64,000 bases of DNA from Lepiota brunneoincarnata (lineage: Eukaryota; Basidiomycota; Agaricomycetes; Agaricales; Agaricaceae). Below the pieces are notes generated by a model, which had not been told where the DNA came from, made no database searches, and worked only from the letters and a program-made list of their open reading frames with translations. The position numbers and the translations under genes are program-made. Positions 62,138-64,000 of the stretch are shown here, piece by piece (the stretch's first letter is position 1; the number at the start of each line of letters is the position of its first letter). Location of the stretch: positions 1,054,001 through 1,118,000 of the forward strand of contig JAEBUN010000006.1 in NCBI GenBank assembly GCA_023014365.1, written 5' to 3'.

Positions 62138-64000
62138 TTACCACCCAAGCAAGATCCCGCCCAAAACCATCGCACACGCTGCCCACCACTTGCCAGAGCT
62201 GATACCAGGGGCCACCGCAGCGTTACTGTCATTCGCATTCTGTGCTGCCTTGCCACCAGGCACCTCCATAATCAAAGATGCAGGCAGATCACCGAGGGGC
62301 AAGGGCCCTTGTTTGCCTAGCTGGCCGGACCCGATCATGACTGGCACACCAACAGATGGCACACCCTTGACCACGACAAAGATAAAAGCGGGTCCAGGGG
62401 CTAGGATCGCAGGATTGGGGGGGAGTTGGCGAACGTGGAGAGTAGCAGTGTTGTTATCATAGCCTGTGTATGTGTTTTCTAGCTGTACGTAGCGTTGGCC
62501 CATGTTCTGCAGTCAAACACTAGTGTCAATCTTCAATTCATCAGCAGAATAGGAAAAATCTGACCATGGCGTGAGTCGAGAATCCTGTCCGGATAATCAC
62601 AACTCGAGCACCCTTAACATTCTCAATGTCGCCGAACAGGTCCTCAGAATCGAGCTGGATATCGAAGGTAGGTCCGCCATAAGAAAATTGCGAAAGGAGG
62701 CCTTTCGGTTGTGGCCTTCTCTCGTTGTAATATGAAGGGTAGAATAATTCGGTACGGTATTCAGTTGGGTATTTGAGATCCGGATCAACGTTGTAATCCG
62801 CGTTAGGGTTGGAACCAGAAACGAAGACGGAGCCTACGCAGAATATAAATAAGCACCCATACCCACACGGGCCATGTTTTACCTACCATCAGGGACCAGT
62901 GTGGCGGAGGAGTGATACATGCGGGGAACAGTGCTAGCTTGTAAACCCTCCTGGGACCATCGTTGACCAGCAGGGGCACTGGGATCATAGATCGCAGGCC
63001 TCGTTACTGGGTCGTCTGCATAAGACTGTCCGATCGCCCATGAATCGTTTCCGTAGCCAGCCGTTCCTAATCACAAGTTTGAGGCTCCATTGTCCTTCTT
63101 CAGGCATAGCCAAACGCAACGCACCCATTTTAGCACCATTGAGAGCCAATACTTTGCCATCTGGAAGGAAGATAAAGTTGACCATCGTCCGCGCCTCAGG
63201 AAGGGGATCATCTCGGGAATATGATTCCGAGACATCAGGAGTCAATGTAACACAAGATGCCGACGCAGCATAGGTGGGGATGATGAAACTAGACGATCTC
63301 CAACTGCAAATCCAAGTGTCAAGAACTCCACAAAGGAACGAGTCCAAGAGCTTCCTCACTCACCGGTTGGGTTGGATATTGGAGCCGCCGCAAAACAAGA
63401 TTGTCGCGGTCCAGTTGTTAGCAGGAGTGAGCGGGAGCATGACGGTACCAGCACTTGCGGGATAAGTGCGCACGGCATCCGGGATGTTGTCGAGCGGCGT
63501 TTCCTCGTGGGATGTATAGTTAAGGAGTGTCGTTGCCCAATTCGACTGTAAAAGCAGAAGGCCAGAGGGGAGCAACCATGTCAGAGGGTAGAGGTTTGCG
63601 GGTAGCGTGCTCTCAAGAATCGTGGAACGGATGGGCTCTCCTTTCGGCGGGAAGAACTCATATGTCGGATTATCTTGATTGGGATCATTCACATAACCAC
63701 CCCATCGACAACCGCCAAGCTAATCTCATAAATGCATGTATTAAAAACGGAGATAGCAGCTGCACTTACGATGATCATTGTACCGTCCTCTAAGGTTTCG
63801 CTACCGATGACTTGTTCAGATCACACGAGGCAACGCCACAAGTGATGTAGTACTTACAGAGTAGGATACCAGCGCTGGTCCGATTCACGGGGAGACAGCA
63901 CCCAGTCACAGGTCTCATCGTCACAGGCGTCCAGCAGCCTGCGATACAACATAAGAAAACCACACCCGACAAGTCCACAAGAACCACAAACCGTATTCTG
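62138..64000 (-). CDS. glyoxal oxidase-like copper radical oxidase, 5' end missing
   Basis: Exons 63992-64000 (partial), 63858-63938, 63770-63800, 63364-63719, 63125-63303, 62887-63066, 62565-62833, 62138-62506; all introns 50-60 bp and in phase, no frameshift. Sequence: RIRLLDACDDETCDW, SDQRWYPTLETLEDGTMIIL, GGCRWGGYVNDPNQDNPTYE, AGTVMLPLTPANNWTATILF, LPDGKVLALNGAKMGTAGYG, then RMYHSSATLVPDGSVFVSGS with the Tyr-His copper ligands, FSTHAMNMGQRYVQL with the third His, and a DUF1929 domain (PAILAPGPAFIFVVVKGVPS). A hydrophobic C-terminal tail (WWAACAMVLGGILLGW) suggests a GPI anchor. These enzymes oxidise aldehydes outside the cell and supply H2O2 to peroxidases. The radical Cys/Tyr pair was not assigned with confidence. 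The signal peptide is beyond the window. Confidence 0.9.

Noticed and set aside
1..64000. tRNA, rRNA genes or CRISPR arrays
   Set aside because: None seen on either strand; direct repeats here are long and diverged or simple-sequence, not spacer arrays, and the organism is a eukaryote.

Overview
The window looks like nuclear DNA of an agaricomycete (mushroom-class basidiomycete). Genes are split by many 42-67 bp GT-AG introns, there are LTR retrotransposons of the copia and chromodomain-gypsy types, and several families are typical of, or near-restricted to, this group (a DUF6535 membrane protein, small tyrosine-kinase-like kinases, glyoxal oxidase, a PAQR protein with an extension). A Rhizoctonia/Ceratobasidium-like fungus would fit, but the genus is an inference.

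Layout. 1-2423: 5' part of a copia element on the minus strand, with its LTR and a half-tRNA primer site. 2424-6762: repeat-rich DNA without a convincing gene. 6768-14600: a complete gypsy/chromovirus element on the minus strand with 5-bp target duplications; it carries a self-priming signature and an extra intron-containing antisense gene. 14606-18563: more repeats. 18564-21914: TAF11 (minus) and a DUF6535 protein (plus). 22316-32400: a duplicated block of small TKL-like kinases and degenerate G-domain genes in several states of decay, including one intact predicted pseudokinase. 32774-34524: a small membrane protein and a HIT-zinc-finger protein. 35034-39467: four same-strand paralogous small membrane proteins of an unrecognised family. 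40081-47467: PAQR receptor-like protein, mitochondrial-type peptidyl-tRNA hydrolase, an unassigned reading frame and a secreted GH92 mannosidase. 48015-50909: a membrane protein with a disordered and coiled-coil tail. 51174-58603: two paralogous flavin monooxygenases. 60270-64000: a divergent kinase and the 3' part of a glyoxal oxidase.

Two kinds of damage must be kept apart. In the retroelements most changes are C-to-T or G-to-A at CpG, as expected from cytosine methylation. In many host genes the only defects are single extra bases, nearly always in homopolymer runs. In the two monooxygenases, removing them makes all four exon lengths identical, so these look like consensus errors and not pseudogenes.

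All gene models are my own reading of splice sites and family motifs; no search was run.
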